From the NCBI RefSeq assembly GCF_903642095.1, contig NZ_CAHJWD020000039.1:1-43048 (forward strand): DNA of 43,048 bases, in the 5' to 3' direction. Shown piece after piece: positions 1 to 8,633 of the stretch. Numbering within the stretch: position 1 is the first letter of the stretch; the number at the start of each line of letters is the position of its first letter. The position numbers and the translations under genes were made by a program. This DNA is from Bathymodiolus brooksi thiotrophic gill symbiont. Lineage in GTDB: Bacteria; Pseudomonadota; Gammaproteobacteria; PS1; Pseudothioglobaceae. Below the pieces are notes generated by a model. It had not been told where the DNA came from. It saw nothing but the letters and a program-made list of their open reading frames with translations, and searched no databases.

Positions 1-1
1 T

Positions 2-1243
2 GATACCTTAATTGGCACGCTATCAGCAAATGATGTGGACACCGCTACCCTTAGTTTCAGCGTAAGCGATACTACTAGCTTCAAAATTGATGGCGATAAG
101 TTAAAAACCAAAATCAGTATTGACACTGTTGGCGATATGGATATCAATATCACTGCCGATGATGGCACTAACGCCCCCATTACACAAGCCTTCACTATTG
201 CTGTAATAACCAATATCCCCGACATCACTCCAGTGATTAAGCAATTCACCATAACCCAAGGTAACAATCAAGGTCGGGTGATTAGTAAAACAGGCGGAGT
301 TGTTACTGTTCGTGCTACAGTAATCGCCAAGACTTATGAATGGAGCAGTGTTGATGTTACTGATACAAGTGCCAGTGGCGATACAGTATTTGTTTTTGAC
401 CCTGCTAATACAGATGCTGGCATTCTAACAATTACATTAAAGGCTACAACCAATACCCATTCATCAGAAAGAGCATTGAAACTTGAATTGATTACAGAAA
501 GTGTCAGTAATGATGATGATGACGGCGATGGCATTTCCAACAACAAGGACAACAACACCGCAATTAACAAAATCCAAGCAGGTGCAGGCAAAACCATCAC
601 TAGCCCAACAAACACCAGAATATTGTTAGGGGCAATGGGTGAAGATTCTAGTCGTTTAACCCTTGCACAAATGCAACAATATATCACCGACAATAATTTA
701 CCTAATAAGTCCAGTGATACATCAACCACTGGCGATATTTATGATTATGTCGTTGAAGGCTTAAGTGCCACTGGTGCTACCACTGAAGTGATAATTGAAC
801 TCACTACTGCAATCCCTGCAAACGCAGAGTTGCGTAGATATTCATTAGTAACTGGCTGGGCTGATTTTGAAGTTGATACTAATAACGCAATCCACTCCAA
901 AACAAGCGCAACTTGTGCCGATGATAGCGCTTGGAAGGCTGGATTAACCACAGGTGCAACTTGCCTTAGATTAACTATTAAAGATGGCAGTGCAAACGAT
1001 ACCGATGGCGAGCAAGCCGGCAACACTGGTAATGCCAACGGTGTGGTTGCAAGCACTATTTCAATCGCAGTGCCTACTTCCGCTCCCTCAGAATCTGAAG
1101 ATTCTGCAGATTCTAGCGATAGTAGCAGTGGCGGTGGTTGTGTTTACAATCCTAATGCACCGGCTAGGTTTGATATGGGCTTTATTTTGTTAATGGTGTT
1201 AAGTGCTTATTATCTAATCAGAAGGAAACGCCGATTTGTTTAA
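2..1243 (+). CDS. C-terminal part of a large secreted surface protein (choice-of-anchor U-like domain, CTERM sorting tail)
   Basis: The reading frame is open to the left edge, so the protein starts outside the window. The first residues read GTLSANDVDTATLSFSV, the pattern of cadherin-like/VCBS-type repeats of bacterial adhesins. An Asp-rich DDDDGDGISNNKDN stretch resembles a thrombospondin type 3 calcium-binding repeat. After it comes a domain with a Trp-containing RYSLVTGWADF segment and an IKDGSANDTDG segment, typical of choice-of-anchor U domains. The protein ends in a Ser-rich stretch, GGGCVYNP, one hydrophobic helix and RRKRR. This tripartite tail is a CTERM-type sorting signal with a conserved Cys, probably the JDVT-CTERM kind (weaker claim). 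It would place the protein on the outer surface after processing by a rhombosortase- or glutamic-protease-type enzyme. Ligand unknown; adhesion or host contact is an inference. Confidence 0.75.
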   Translation, partial: DTLIGTLSANDVDTATLSFSVSDTTSFKIDGDKLKTKISIDTVGDMDINITADDGTNAPITQAFTIAVITNIPDITPVIKQFTITQGNNQGRVISKTGGVVTVRATVIAKTYEWSSVDVTDTSASGDTVFVFDPANTDAGILTITLKATTNTHSSERALKLELITESVSNDDDDGDGISNNKDNNTAINKIQAGAGKTITSPTNTRILLGAMGEDSSRLTLAQMQQYITDNNLPNKSSDTSTTGDIYDYVVEGLSATGATTEVIIELTTAIPANAELRRYSLVTGWADFEVDTNNAIHSKTSATCADDSAWKAGLTTGATCLRLTIKDGSANDTDGEQAGNTGNANGVVASTISIAVPTSAPSESEDSADSSDSSSGGGCVYNPNAPARFDMGFILLMVLSAYYLIRRKRRFV

Positions 1244-1270
1244 TAAGTAAATAAAGTAAACAAAGAAAAA

Positions 1271-1297
1271 AGCCCCGTGAAAACGGGGCTTTTTTTT
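1271..1297 (+). terminator. Strong rho-independent terminator after the surface protein gene
   Basis: AGCCCCGT and ACGGGGCT form a perfect 8-bp GC-rich stem around a GAAA tetraloop, followed by an unbroken run of eight T. It lies 27 bases after the stop codon and closes the transcription unit ahead of ftsY. It is the clearest intrinsic terminator in the window. Confidence 0.93.
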
Positions 1298-1489
1298 GAT
1301 GATTTTTTGTTTAATTTCAAGTTTAAGGTAAGTCAATTGCTTTTATATGCAACAAACTTTTTTGTGCTTATTTATTTATTTTGAATTGTTGGTGAACTAT
1401 AATGAATAATCTTAAATTATTGAGATAAAACAAGGCAAAGAATAGTAAAATCAACACCTTTATAGATTTACTAATGATAGAGAAAAATA

Positions 1490-2434
1490 GTGTTCAATAT
1501 TTTTAAAAAAAATAAAACCAATTCAGCAAAAACGCCCGCTTCTTTAAAAGAGCGCTTAGTTAAATCTAGGAAAAAACTCGGTTTTGGTTTATCGTCATTA
1601 TTACTAGGTAAAAAATCCATTGATGAAGATTTACTAGAAGAGCTTGAAATATTACTCATCACTGCTGATATTGGTATCAATACCACTGATAAGATTTTAG
1701 AATCTGTGCGTAAAAACGCTTCTCGGAAAACTCTCAAAGACTCTGATGCTTTGTATGATTTTTTAAAAAATGAATTGGCAAAATTACTCCTTGAAGACAA
1801 CCAGCTAAATGTTGATAGGCAAGAAACTTTTGTGATTTTAGTGGTTGGTGTAAACGGTGCGGGTAAGACTACCACCATTGGCAAACTCGCTAAATCCTTT
1901 CAAAATCAAGGAAAATCAGTAATGTTAGCAGCAGGTGATACTTTTCGTGCTGCCGCTGTAGAACAACTCAAAGTTTGGGGGCAACGCAATAAAATACCTG
2001 TCATTGCACAAGATACAGGTGCTGATGCCGCTTCTGTGATTTTTGATGCCTATCAATCTGCCCAAGCCAAAAATATTGATATTCTAATCGCCGATACCGC
2101 AGGACGATTACACACCCAAGACAACCTTATGCAAGAGTTAGCCAAAATAAAACGCGTCATCACCAAACAAAATGACACCGCACCACACGAAACGATGCTG
2201 GTCATTGATGGCAGTTCAGGTCAAAATGCCATTAACCAAGCCAAAGCATTCAACAAAGCCATTACGCTTAACGGCATCAGCATCACCAAACTTGATGGCA
2301 CTGCCAAAGGTGGTGTTTTATTCGCCATTGCCGATGAACTCAATCTCCCTATTCGCTATATTGGAATAGGCGAAGGAATTGATGATTTAAAACCGTTTGA
2401 GCCAAAACAATTCATTGAAGCTTTGTTTGATTAA
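1490..2434 (+). CDS. ftsY: FtsY, signal recognition particle receptor GTPase
   Basis: FtsY is the membrane-associated receptor that docks SRP-ribosome-nascent chain complexes at the SecYEG translocon. The 314-residue protein has the N-domain helices (about 20-105) and the SRP GTPase G domain: G1 GVNGAGKTTT near residue 118, DTFRAAAVEQL near 153, G3 DTAGR near 201, G4 TKLDGTAKGG near 264 and closing GIGEGIDDLKPF. It lacks the long acidic A domain of E. coli FtsY, as many short FtsY proteins do, so targeting would rely on the basic N-terminal helix. The start is GTG; no earlier in-frame start gives a better N terminus. It stands alone between a terminator and the repair genes. Confidence 0.96.
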   Translation: MFNIFKKNKTNSAKTPASLKERLVKSRKKLGFGLSSLLLGKKSIDEDLLEELEILLITADIGINTTDKILESVRKNASRKTLKDSDALYDFLKNELAKLLLEDNQLNVDRQETFVILVVGVNGAGKTTTIGKLAKSFQNQGKSVMLAAGDTFRAAAVEQLKVWGQRNKIPVIAQDTGADAASVIFDAYQSAQAKNIDILIADTAGRLHTQDNLMQELAKIKRVITKQNDTAPHETMLVIDGSSGQNAINQAKAFNKAITLNGISITKLDGTAKGGVLFAIADELNLPIRYIGIGEGIDDLKPFEPKQFIEALFD

Positions 2435-2583
2435 AGGCTGTTGTGTAATTCAATTTTTGCCCACTTAGAGATTTCTTTAAACCTTGTCCCAATAAAAATA
2501 AAATTGGGTTTACCTTTCCTAGGAGACTACAAGGTGTTGCTACAAAAATTATCAAGTGGACTCTTGATGATTATTCAAATTTA

Positions 2584-2904
2584 GTGCAAACACAGATTGG
2601 GGAATACCTTGATGGGAGGTGCAAAAAATTTGACCTTGATTTGCATATGGTGGGCACCGATTTTCAACAACAAGTTTGGCGTATGCTACTTAAAATCCCG
2701 TATGGTAAAATTTGGCGTTACAAATATGAGGCTGAAATTTTAGGTAAACCAAATGCTGTTCGTGCTGTTGCCAATGCCAATGGTTGTAATAAAATTAGTT
2801 TAATTGTGCCTTGTCATCGTGTAATTGCCACAGATGGCTCGCTTAGTGGCTATGGTGGCGGATTAGATAGAAAACGATTTTTATTGGATTTAGAAAAAAA
2901 ATGA
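2584..2904 (+). CDS. ogt: N-terminally short O6-methylguanine-DNA methyltransferase
   Basis: This is the DNA-binding and active-site half of the suicide enzyme that takes methyl groups from O6-methylguanine. GTDFQQQVW, NAVRAVANANG and the active-site PCHRV with the acceptor Cys are all present, as is the closing SGYGGGLDRKRFLL. Ogt proteins usually have about 150-175 residues; this one has only 106. The frame stays open upstream to a stop at 2446, and LDDYSNL just before the GTG still fits the family. However, no ATG, GTG or TTG in that stretch gives a normal N-terminal ribonuclease-H-like domain, and none is seen in the other frames. The gene is therefore truncated or decayed at its 5' end. 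Its stop overlaps the ATG of the next gene (ATGA), so the two are co-translated. Activity is doubtful. Confidence 0.8.
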   Translation: MQTQIGEYLDGRCKKFDLDLHMVGTDFQQQVWRMLLKIPYGKIWRYKYEAEILGKPNAVRAVANANGCNKISLIVPCHRVIATDGSLSGYGGGLDRKRFLLDLEKK

Positions 2905-4028
2905 CTGAAAAATTTTCCCTTAAAGATGAACTTTTTAACCCAAAAAAAGTAACTTATTTGGCTACACTGATTAAAAGTGTTTACGCTGATTTTAAAGACA
3001 CTGAATTTACTCAAAAAATCATTGTGCAATTCCCTAAATTAGCGTTAAAACAACGCATTATTTGCATTCGACAACATTTGGAAATCTATCTGCCTAAGGA
3101 TTATCCAAGCGCTTTAAAAATTATTATAAGTGCCTTGCCCTGTGAACTTGACCCCACTAAAATTGATCAAGATTTTGGTGATTTTATTTTTGCCCCTTTG
3201 TCTGATTTTGTGGCAAAAAATGGCTTGCAAAATCAATTTATAAATTTGTCGTTTAATGCCTTAGCAGAAATCACCAAACGCTTTAGTTGCGAAGATGCAA
3301 TTCGCTACTTTATCAACCACTGCCCTGAGAAAAGTTTTGTTTTTATGCAAACTATGGCACATTCAGATAATTATCATCAACGGCGTTTGGCATCAGAAGG
3401 TTTTCGCCCAAAATTACCTTGGTGCATTGGTATTAATTTTGATTACAAAAAAGCACTGAGCATCTTGGATGACTTGTATTTTGACAACACTCGCTATGTC
3501 GTTCGTTCGGTTGCCAATCATCTAAATGATATTGCTAAAATAGACCCTGAGTTGGTCATTCATACACTCACAAGATGGCAAATGGAAGGCAAGCAGAGCA
3601 ACCCCAAAGAATTGGATTTTTTAATCAAGCATACACTACGAACTTTGGTAAAAAAAGGAAACATTCAAGCGCTTGATTTGCTGGGATTTAACGCCAATCC
3701 TGATATTAAAATTACTGCTTTTCATATTGAAAATAAACAAATAAATTTAGGTGAATACCTAAATTTTTCATTCAAAGTTTCTTCTGTAAAAGAGATGAAA
3801 TTAATGCTTGATTATAAGATTATTTACTCAAATCCAAACGCACGGCACTGTGAAAAAGTATTTAAAATTAAACAATTATCGCTGAAAAGCAATACACCTG
3901 TTTTAATCGAAAAAAAGCATTTATTTAAGCATATGAGCACCAAAAAACTTTATTCAGGCAATCATCAAATACAACTCCAAATTAATGGCAGACTTTATGA
4001 CAAAGGTGATTTCACTCTGATTTTTTAA
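2901..4028 (+). CDS. AlkC-like DNA alkylation repair protein with C-terminal Ig-like domain
   Basis: The 375-residue protein resembles the AlkC branch of the AlkC/AlkD HEAT-like-repeat DNA glycosylases, which excise alkylated bases such as 3-methyladenine without base flipping. Supporting patterns are RRLASEGFRPKLPWC near residue 155, a repeat with VRSVANHLNDIAKIDPELV near 197 and HTLRTLVKKGN near 246. Residues after about 265 form a beta-rich segment (NLGEYLNFSFKV ... GNHQIQLQINGRLYDKGDFTL), matching the Ig-like domain known at the C terminus of AlkC proteins. It overlaps ogt by four bases, so the pair looks like an alkylation-repair operon. AlkC rather than AlkD is inferred from length and the C-terminal domain. 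Confidence 0.75.
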   Translation: MTEKFSLKDELFNPKKVTYLATLIKSVYADFKDTEFTQKIIVQFPKLALKQRIICIRQHLEIYLPKDYPSALKIIISALPCELDPTKIDQDFGDFIFAPLSDFVAKNGLQNQFINLSFNALAEITKRFSCEDAIRYFINHCPEKSFVFMQTMAHSDNYHQRRLASEGFRPKLPWCIGINFDYKKALSILDDLYFDNTRYVVRSVANHLNDIAKIDPELVIHTLTRWQMEGKQSNPKELDFLIKHTLRTLVKKGNIQALDLLGFNANPDIKITAFHIENKQINLGEYLNFSFKVSSVKEMKLMLDYKIIYSNPNARHCEKVFKIKQLSLKSNTPVLIEKKHLFKHMSTKKLYSGNHQIQLQINGRLYDKGDFTLIF

Positions 4029-4654
4029 TTTCTGGTGTTTTTTTCAATGCGTAGCACAGCGAGCATAATTACTAACATTGCAAACATAGCCAACGCTCTC
4101 CAGATGGCAAAATAAGCTGATTTTTCTATTTTTAGCGAGCCTATTTGTAAAAAATTGCGTGCATCTTTTGTTTGCATTTTCTGAAAAAAGGCTTGATCAT
4201 GCCAATTGACAAAATTATCCATATTAATTTTGCCTCCAACATTGGCAATTTGTCTAGTTAATTTTGCCAAAGACTTAACATAAGCCAACTGAAACGCTTG
4301 AGGGTGTTGACTAAGCTTGTCTCTGGTTGAAATTTTAACTTTTTGCCTAAGGTCGGTTTTGCTAATTACACTATCAGGCAAACTACCTAATGAACTGACA
4401 ATGTCATCAATATATGTATCAAATTCTTGATTAAAATACTGATTGCTGTCTAAATTTTTACCAATCTTTATTTCTTGAGTGCGCATTATTTTTTGATAAT
4501 CAGCCAGTTTAATTCTAGGTACCTCGACTTTATCAACTTTAATATTGATTTTATTGTAGCCTATGGTAATTGCTGTGACTAATACAATAATTGCAAATAA
4601 TAAGCCTACGACTTGTGTAATTTTAAGAAAACTTTTTTCGATAAATCTTAACAT
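4025..4654 (-). CDS. Two-TM membrane protein of unknown function
   Basis: I do not recognise a family. The 209-residue protein has an N-terminal TM helix (about residues 13-32, VVGLLFAIIVLVTAITIGY) and a C-terminal one (about 184-203, ALAMFAMLVIMLAVL). The polar domain of about 150 residues between them, rich in Lys, Gln and Asp, would lie in the periplasm if both ends are cytoplasmic. It is convergent with the AlkC-like gene and their 3' ends overlap by four bases. Transcription comes from the direction of hemC, but a MITE-like element separates the two genes. Confidence 0.7.
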   Translation of the reverse strand: MLRFIEKSFLKITQVVGLLFAIIVLVTAITIGYNKINIKVDKVEVPRIKLADYQKIMRTQEIKIGKNLDSNQYFNQEFDTYIDDIVSSLGSLPDSVISKTDLRQKVKISTRDKLSQHPQAFQLAYVKSLAKLTRQIANVGGKINMDNFVNWHDQAFFQKMQTKDARNFLQIGSLKIEKSAYFAIWRALAMFAMLVIMLAVLRIEKNTRN

Positions 4655-4683
4655 AGTGTTACCTTTTTAATAAAAATAATATT

Positions 4684-4759
4684 TGAGACCTTTGTGTAAA
4701 TATGGATGATTAGCAGAATTCAATTTTTGGTGATTATTCATATTTATGCAAAAATCTCA
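4684..4759. repeat. Complete MITE-like palindromic element with terminal inverted repeats
   Basis: The left end TGAGACCTTTGTGTAAATAT and the reverse complement of the right end, TGAGATTTTTGCATAAATAT, match at 16 of 20 positions, and weaker pairing continues inward. The 76-bp element has no coding capacity, and its centre contains AGCAGAATTCAATTTTT. It fills the gap between the two-TM protein and hemC and ends one base from the hemC stop codon. A near-identical left half lies at 8508-8551 and an end-like sequence at 18882-18898. Non-coding size, inverted ends and dispersed copies fit a miniature inverted-repeat transposable element. The parental transposase is not in this window. Confidence 0.75.
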
Positions 4760-4760
4760 T

Positions 4761-5669
4761 TTATTTTAAAATATCTTGAGCACCCATTGTAATTAATTTA
4801 TCTGCTAATTGTGTGCCTAATACCTCAGCATCATCAATATTACCAGATACCTGATGCTTCAATATCACTCCAGAATCCACATTACCCACCAAGCCTGAGA
4901 GTGTAATTTGTTTATTATCAATGGTTGAATAGCCTGCAATTGGCACAGAACAGCCACCTTCTAGGCGTGCATTCATTGCTCGTTCGGCATTGATTCTATA
5001 AGTGGTTTCAATATCAATTAAAGGCTTGATTAGAGTTAAAACCTGAGTATCATTTTTACGAATTTCAATACCAACTGCACCTTGCCCAACAGCAGGCAGG
5101 GATTGTTCGGCGGATATTTGCTGCTTAATTCTACTTTCAAAACCAAGGCGAATAAGCCCTGCACATGCCAAAATAATCGCATCAAAATCACCGTTGTCTA
5201 ATTTTTGCAAGCGGGTATTGACATTGCCACGCAAATCTAAAATTTCTAAATCGGGACGCAAGGCTTTAAGTTGCACGATACGGCGCATTGAACAAGTGCC
5301 TACTTTGGCATTTTGTGGTAAATCTTCAATACTATCAAAATGATTAGAAACAAACGCATCAAATGGGTTTTCTCGTTTTAAAATCGCACCCAGTTCAAAA
5401 GCTTCGGGGATTTCATACGGCACATCTTTCATTGAATGCACGGCAATGTCTGCCTCACCTTCTAACATACCTATTTCTAATTCCTTAATAAACAAGCCTT
5501 TTCCGCCAATTTTAGACAGTGGAGAGTTTAAAATTTGGTCGCCTTTGGTTGTCATCTTTACTAACTCAATCGTTAAATCAGGATAATAATGTGCTAACTT
5601 AGATTTTACATATTCAGCCTGCCATAGTGCGAGTGGGCTTTTGCGTGTAGCGATTTTTAGCGTTTTCAT
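4761..5669 (-). CDS. hemC: Porphobilinogen deaminase (hydroxymethylbilane synthase)
   Basis: HemC polymerises four porphobilinogen molecules into hydroxymethylbilane, the third common step of tetrapyrrole synthesis, in the cytosol. The protein has 302 residues, about normal. The N terminus KIATRKSPLALWQAEYVK, the SMKDVP segment, the GTCSMRR and LRGNVNTRLQKLD substrate-binding segments, and LEGGCSVPIAGY with the dipyrromethane-cofactor Cys near residue 240 are all present. It is divergent from the soxW-like gene, 38 bp away. The stop codon directly abuts the MITE-like element, so its 3' UTR consists of that palindrome. Confidence 0.97.
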   Translation of the reverse strand: MKTLKIATRKSPLALWQAEYVKSKLAHYYPDLTIELVKMTTKGDQILNSPLSKIGGKGLFIKELEIGMLEGEADIAVHSMKDVPYEIPEAFELGAILKRENPFDAFVSNHFDSIEDLPQNAKVGTCSMRRIVQLKALRPDLEILDLRGNVNTRLQKLDNGDFDAIILACAGLIRLGFESRIKQQISAEQSLPAVGQGAVGIEIRKNDTQVLTLIKPLIDIETTYRINAERAMNARLEGGCSVPIAGYSTIDNKQITLSGLVGNVDSGVILKHQVSGNIDDAEVLGTQLADKLITMGAQDILK

Positions 5670-5707
5670 ATAAAATACTGACTTTTAAAGAATAAAGTAT
5701 TTTACTG

Positions 5708-6118
5708 ATGTTAATAGACGCAAAAGATTTTTTTATTGATGGGCAAACGGCAAGAAAGAAAGAAATACCCATTTTAGTAATGTTCTCAGCACCTAATTGC
5801 CCCTATTGCGAATTGGTTAAACGGGAAGTAATTGAGCCAATGAGTGAATTGGAAGAATATGAAAATAAAGTAATCTTGCGACATATTTTTTATTCTTCAT
5901 TAGAAAAAATTACTGATTTTTCAGGTCGACACAGTAACCATTCTCAGTTTAGTTTTAAATACGGCACCAAATTTTACCCCACATTAATGTTGCTTGATGA
6001 TCACGGCAATGTGCTGGAAAAGAAAATTGGTGTTATTTTGATTGAGACCTATTGGACTGAATTAGACACTCTAATCGCACAAGCAACCAAACAACTTAAG
6101 ACAACACTAATATTATGA
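5708..6118 (+). CDS. Thioredoxin-like protein with CPYC motif (SoxW-like)
   Basis: A 136-residue thioredoxin-fold protein: [18 protein letters not shown] carries a CPYC redox motif near residue 31, and [19 protein letters not shown] carries the cis-Pro loop. The spacing matches the thioredoxin-fold proteins annotated SoxW-like in sulfur oxidisers. No signal peptide is visible, unlike classical periplasmic SoxW, so a cytoplasmic location or an alternative export route must be assumed. It overlaps argH by four bases (ATGA) and heads a soxW-like/argH/fmt run. The context of arginine synthesis and initiator tRNA formylation says little about its partner. SoxW is a family guess; a thiol-disulfide oxidoreductase role is safer. 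Confidence 0.75.
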   Translation: MLIDAKDFFIDGQTARKKEIPILVMFSAPNCPYCELVKREVIEPMSELEEYENKVILRHIFYSSLEKITDFSGRHSNHSQFSFKYGTKFYPTLMLLDDHGNVLEKKIGVILIETYWTELDTLIAQATKQLKTTLIL

Positions 6119-7497
6119 CAACAACTAACCAATCTTGGGGCGGACGCTTCAATCAACCAACTGACGAATTCGTAAAGATTTTTGGCGCTTCGGTATTTTT
6201 TGACAAAATTCTTGCCCCTTATGATATTGCTGGTTCAATTGCACACGCCACAATGTTGTGCGAAGTCGGACTATTGACTGATGAGGAAAAAACACAAATT
6301 ATCGATGGTTTGAATGCCATTCTTGCTGAAATCAAAGCCGATAAGTTTAAATGGTCGGTTGATTTAGAAGATGTGCATATGAATATTGAGGCTCGTTTGG
6401 TGGAAAGAATTGGTGATGCAGGCAAAAAATTGCACACTGGGCGTTCTCGCAATGACCAAGTGGCAACAGATATTCGCTTATACTTGCGTGACCAAGTGGA
6501 TGGTATCAATGAGGAAATTAAGCGTTTGCAAATCGCATTGCTTGATTTGGCTGAACAAGAATCTGGCACTATTTTACCCGGATTCACACACTTACAAGCC
6601 GCACAGCCTATGAGTTTTGGTCATCATATGATGGCGTATTTTGAAATGCTATCTCGTGATGCTGAACGCCTAATTGATTGTCGCAAGCGACTCAATTCAA
6701 TGCCTCTTGGTAGTGCCGCATTGGCAGGCACAACTTACCCAATTAATCGCATTCGCACTGCTGAATTACTAGGTTTTGAACGCATTTGTAATAATTCATT
6801 AGACGGTGTTAGTGATCGTGATTTTGCCATTGAATTTTTAAACGCTGCCAGTATTATTATGATGCATCTTTCACGCTTTTCAGAAGAGTTAATTTTATGG
6901 TCAAGTGCACAATTTGATTTTATTGAGTTACCCGATAGTTTTTGCACGGGTTCTTCCATTATGCCGCAAAAGAAAAATCCCGATGTGCCTGAATTGGTTC
7001 GTGGCAAAACAGGTCGTGTATATGGTCATTTAACCTCATTACTCACCATTATGAAATCCCAGCCATTGGCTTACAACAAAGACAATCAAGAGGACAAAGA
7101 GCCACTATTTGATACCGTTAGCACACTTAAAGCATGCTTGCGTGTGTTTGCAGATATGGTACCAACTATTGAAACCAAACGCAATAATATGTATAACGCC
7201 GCCAAAAAAGGCTATACCACTGCCACAGATTTAGCCGATTATTTGGTTAAAAAAGGCTTGCCATTCCGTGATGCACACGAAGTGGTAGGTAAATCAGTGG
7301 CTTACGGCATTCAAAAACAAAAAGACCTAAGTGAATTAAGCCTAGAGGAATTACAAACATTTGATGCCAGCATTGAAAACGATGTATTTGATATTCTTTC
7401 CCTAGAGGGCTCACTTTGTGCACGCAACCACTTAGGCGGTACTGCACCAAATCAAGTTAAACAAGCCATTAAAATGGCACGAAAAACCCTTAAATGA
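6115..7497 (+). CDS. argH: Argininosuccinate lyase
   Basis: ArgH splits argininosuccinate into arginine and fumarate, the last step of arginine synthesis. The 460-residue protein has the normal length. The N terminus WGGRF, the [13 protein letters not shown] segment near residue 104, [10 protein letters not shown] with the catalytic region near 155, and the superfamily signature [12 protein letters not shown] near 279 are all intact. Both ends overlap neighbours by ATGA junctions (soxW-like upstream, fmt downstream), indicating translational coupling. Fumarate released here could feed the class I fumarase at 18.9 kb. Confidence 0.98.
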   Translation: MTTTNQSWGGRFNQPTDEFVKIFGASVFFDKILAPYDIAGSIAHATMLCEVGLLTDEEKTQIIDGLNAILAEIKADKFKWSVDLEDVHMNIEARLVERIGDAGKKLHTGRSRNDQVATDIRLYLRDQVDGINEEIKRLQIALLDLAEQESGTILPGFTHLQAAQPMSFGHHMMAYFEMLSRDAERLIDCRKRLNSMPLGSAALAGTTYPINRIRTAELLGFERICNNSLDGVSDRDFAIEFLNAASIIMMHLSRFSEELILWSSAQFDFIELPDSFCTGSSIMPQKKNPDVPELVRGKTGRVYGHLTSLLTIMKSQPLAYNKDNQEDKEPLFDTVSTLKACLRVFADMVPTIETKRNNMYNAAKKGYTTATDLADYLVKKGLPFRDAHEVVGKSVAYGIQKQKDLSELSLEELQTFDASIENDVFDILSLEGSLCARNHLGGTAPNQVKQAIKMARKTLK

Positions 7498-8423
7498 AAA
7501 TAATTTTTGCAGGCACCCCTGAATTTTCAGTCAGTGTTTTAACAGCACTTATCAATGCTGGACATAACATTGTTGGCGTTTACTGCCAGCCTGACCGTCC
7601 CAAAGGTCGTGGTAGAGTATTAACCCCTTGCCCTGTTAAAACGCAAGCATTAGAATACAATCTGCCTGTTCTACAACCAGAAAGCCTCAAAGACGAAGAG
7701 GTGCAAACTGAACTTAAAAACTTAAATGCCGCTGTGATGGTAGTCGTGGCTTACGGTCAAATTCTACCCAAAGAAGTGCTACAAATACCGCAATATGGTT
7801 GTTTAAATATCCATGCCTCCTTATTACCTCGCTGGCGCGGTGCCGCCCCTATTCAACGCGCCATTCTCGCAGGCGACAAAACCACAGGCATCGGCATTAT
7901 GCAAATGAACGAAGGTCTAGACACTGGTGCTATTTTGCTCGAAAAAACCTGTGCAATCACCAACACCGATACCGCACAATCACTACACGATAAACTCGCC
8001 TCATTGGGTGCTGATGCCATTGTTACAGCCTTAAAAAACTTGAAAAATCTATCGCCCACACCACAAAATAAAACAGAGGTAACCTACGCCAAAAAACTCA
8101 AAAAAGATGAAGCATGGATAAACTGGACACAATCCGCTACACAAATCAACCGTCAAATCCGAGCTTTCAACCCCTACCCCATTGCCCAAACCAATGCCAC
8201 AAGTGATAAGTTTAACGAAAAAACATTACGCATCCTATCTGCCACCGCTATAAACAATAATCACAATGGCCAACCTGGTGAAATCATCAAACACGATAAA
8301 AAAGAATGTCTTGTTGCCACAGGCGATGGCATACTCAGCTTAAAAACTGTGCAACTCTCAGGGAAAAAAGCACTCAATATCACAGATTTTAGCAATGCCT
8401 ACACGCTCACAAAACTTAAATAA
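7494..8423 (+). CDS. fmt: Methionyl-tRNA formyltransferase
   Basis: Fmt formylates initiator Met-tRNA with 10-formyltetrahydrofolate before translation starts. The 309-residue protein has the N-terminal GART-like domain: [22 protein letters not shown], then the catalytic [20 protein letters not shown] near residues 104-123 and the Asp of MNEGLDTG near 142. The C-terminal anticodon-binding OB-like domain runs from about 205 ([23 protein letters not shown]). It starts inside the argH stop codon. The usual partner def is not adjacent here. Confidence 0.97.
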   Translation: MKIIFAGTPEFSVSVLTALINAGHNIVGVYCQPDRPKGRGRVLTPCPVKTQALEYNLPVLQPESLKDEEVQTELKNLNAAVMVVVAYGQILPKEVLQIPQYGCLNIHASLLPRWRGAAPIQRAILAGDKTTGIGIMQMNEGLDTGAILLEKTCAITNTDTAQSLHDKLASLGADAIVTALKNLKNLSPTPQNKTEVTYAKKLKKDEAWINWTQSATQINRQIRAFNPYPIAQTNATSDKFNEKTLRILSATAINNNHNGQPGEIIKHDKKECLVATGDGILSLKTVQLSGKKALNITDFSNAYTLTKLK

Positions 8424-8507
8424 TTGTGCTTAGCATTCATACATTTTTATAATGAAACAAACACCATAATAAAATTCTATCCAAAAAGAATATGATTTTA
8501 ATTCAGC

Positions 8508-8551
8508 GAGACCTTTGCATAAATATGGATAATTAGCAGAATTCAATTTTT
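8508..8551 (+). repeat. Left half of the MITE-like element (truncated copy)
   Basis: GAGACCTTTGCATAAATATG followed by GATAATTAGCAGAATTCAATTTTT matches the left 44 bases of the element at 4685 at nearly every position. Beyond 8551 the similarity stops and no right terminal repeat is found. It sits between fmt and the cytochrome b561 gene, about 25 bases before that gene's likely -35 box, so the insertion may have shaped the promoter region. Confidence 0.75.
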
Positions 8552-8576
8552 TTAATAAGATTAGTGCATTATTAAA

Positions 8577-8605
8577 TCCACAAAAATAACTACCTCCACT
8601 ATAAT
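8577..8605 (+). promoter_or_regulatory. Sigma-70-type promoter for the cytochrome b561 gene
   Basis: TCCACA (-35, four of six consensus bases) and a perfect TATAAT (-10) are spaced by 17 bases. They lie 28 bases before the start codon and are followed by a Shine-Dalgarno AGGAG. Confidence 0.5.
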
Positions 8606-8633
8606 AGAGTTTCAAAAAAAATAGGAGCAAGGC

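Noticed and set aside
1381..1403. TTGAAT and TATAAT ahead of ftsY as a promoter
   Set aside because: The spacing is only 11 bases, and no -35 box at 16-18 bases is found; the TATAAT alone may still function but is not supported.
2488..2511. CCCAAT-ATTGGG hairpin followed by TTT after ftsY as a terminator
   Set aside because: The stem is only six pairs with a nine-base loop and three T, and it lies within the open frame leading to ogt.
2440..2600. Possible decayed MITE around the ogt 5' end (TTGTGTAATTCAATTTTT and GATTATTCA-like strings)
   Set aside because: The right-hand match lies in codons that fit the Ogt family (LDDYSNL), and the left-hand match is short; AT-rich coincidence cannot be excluded.
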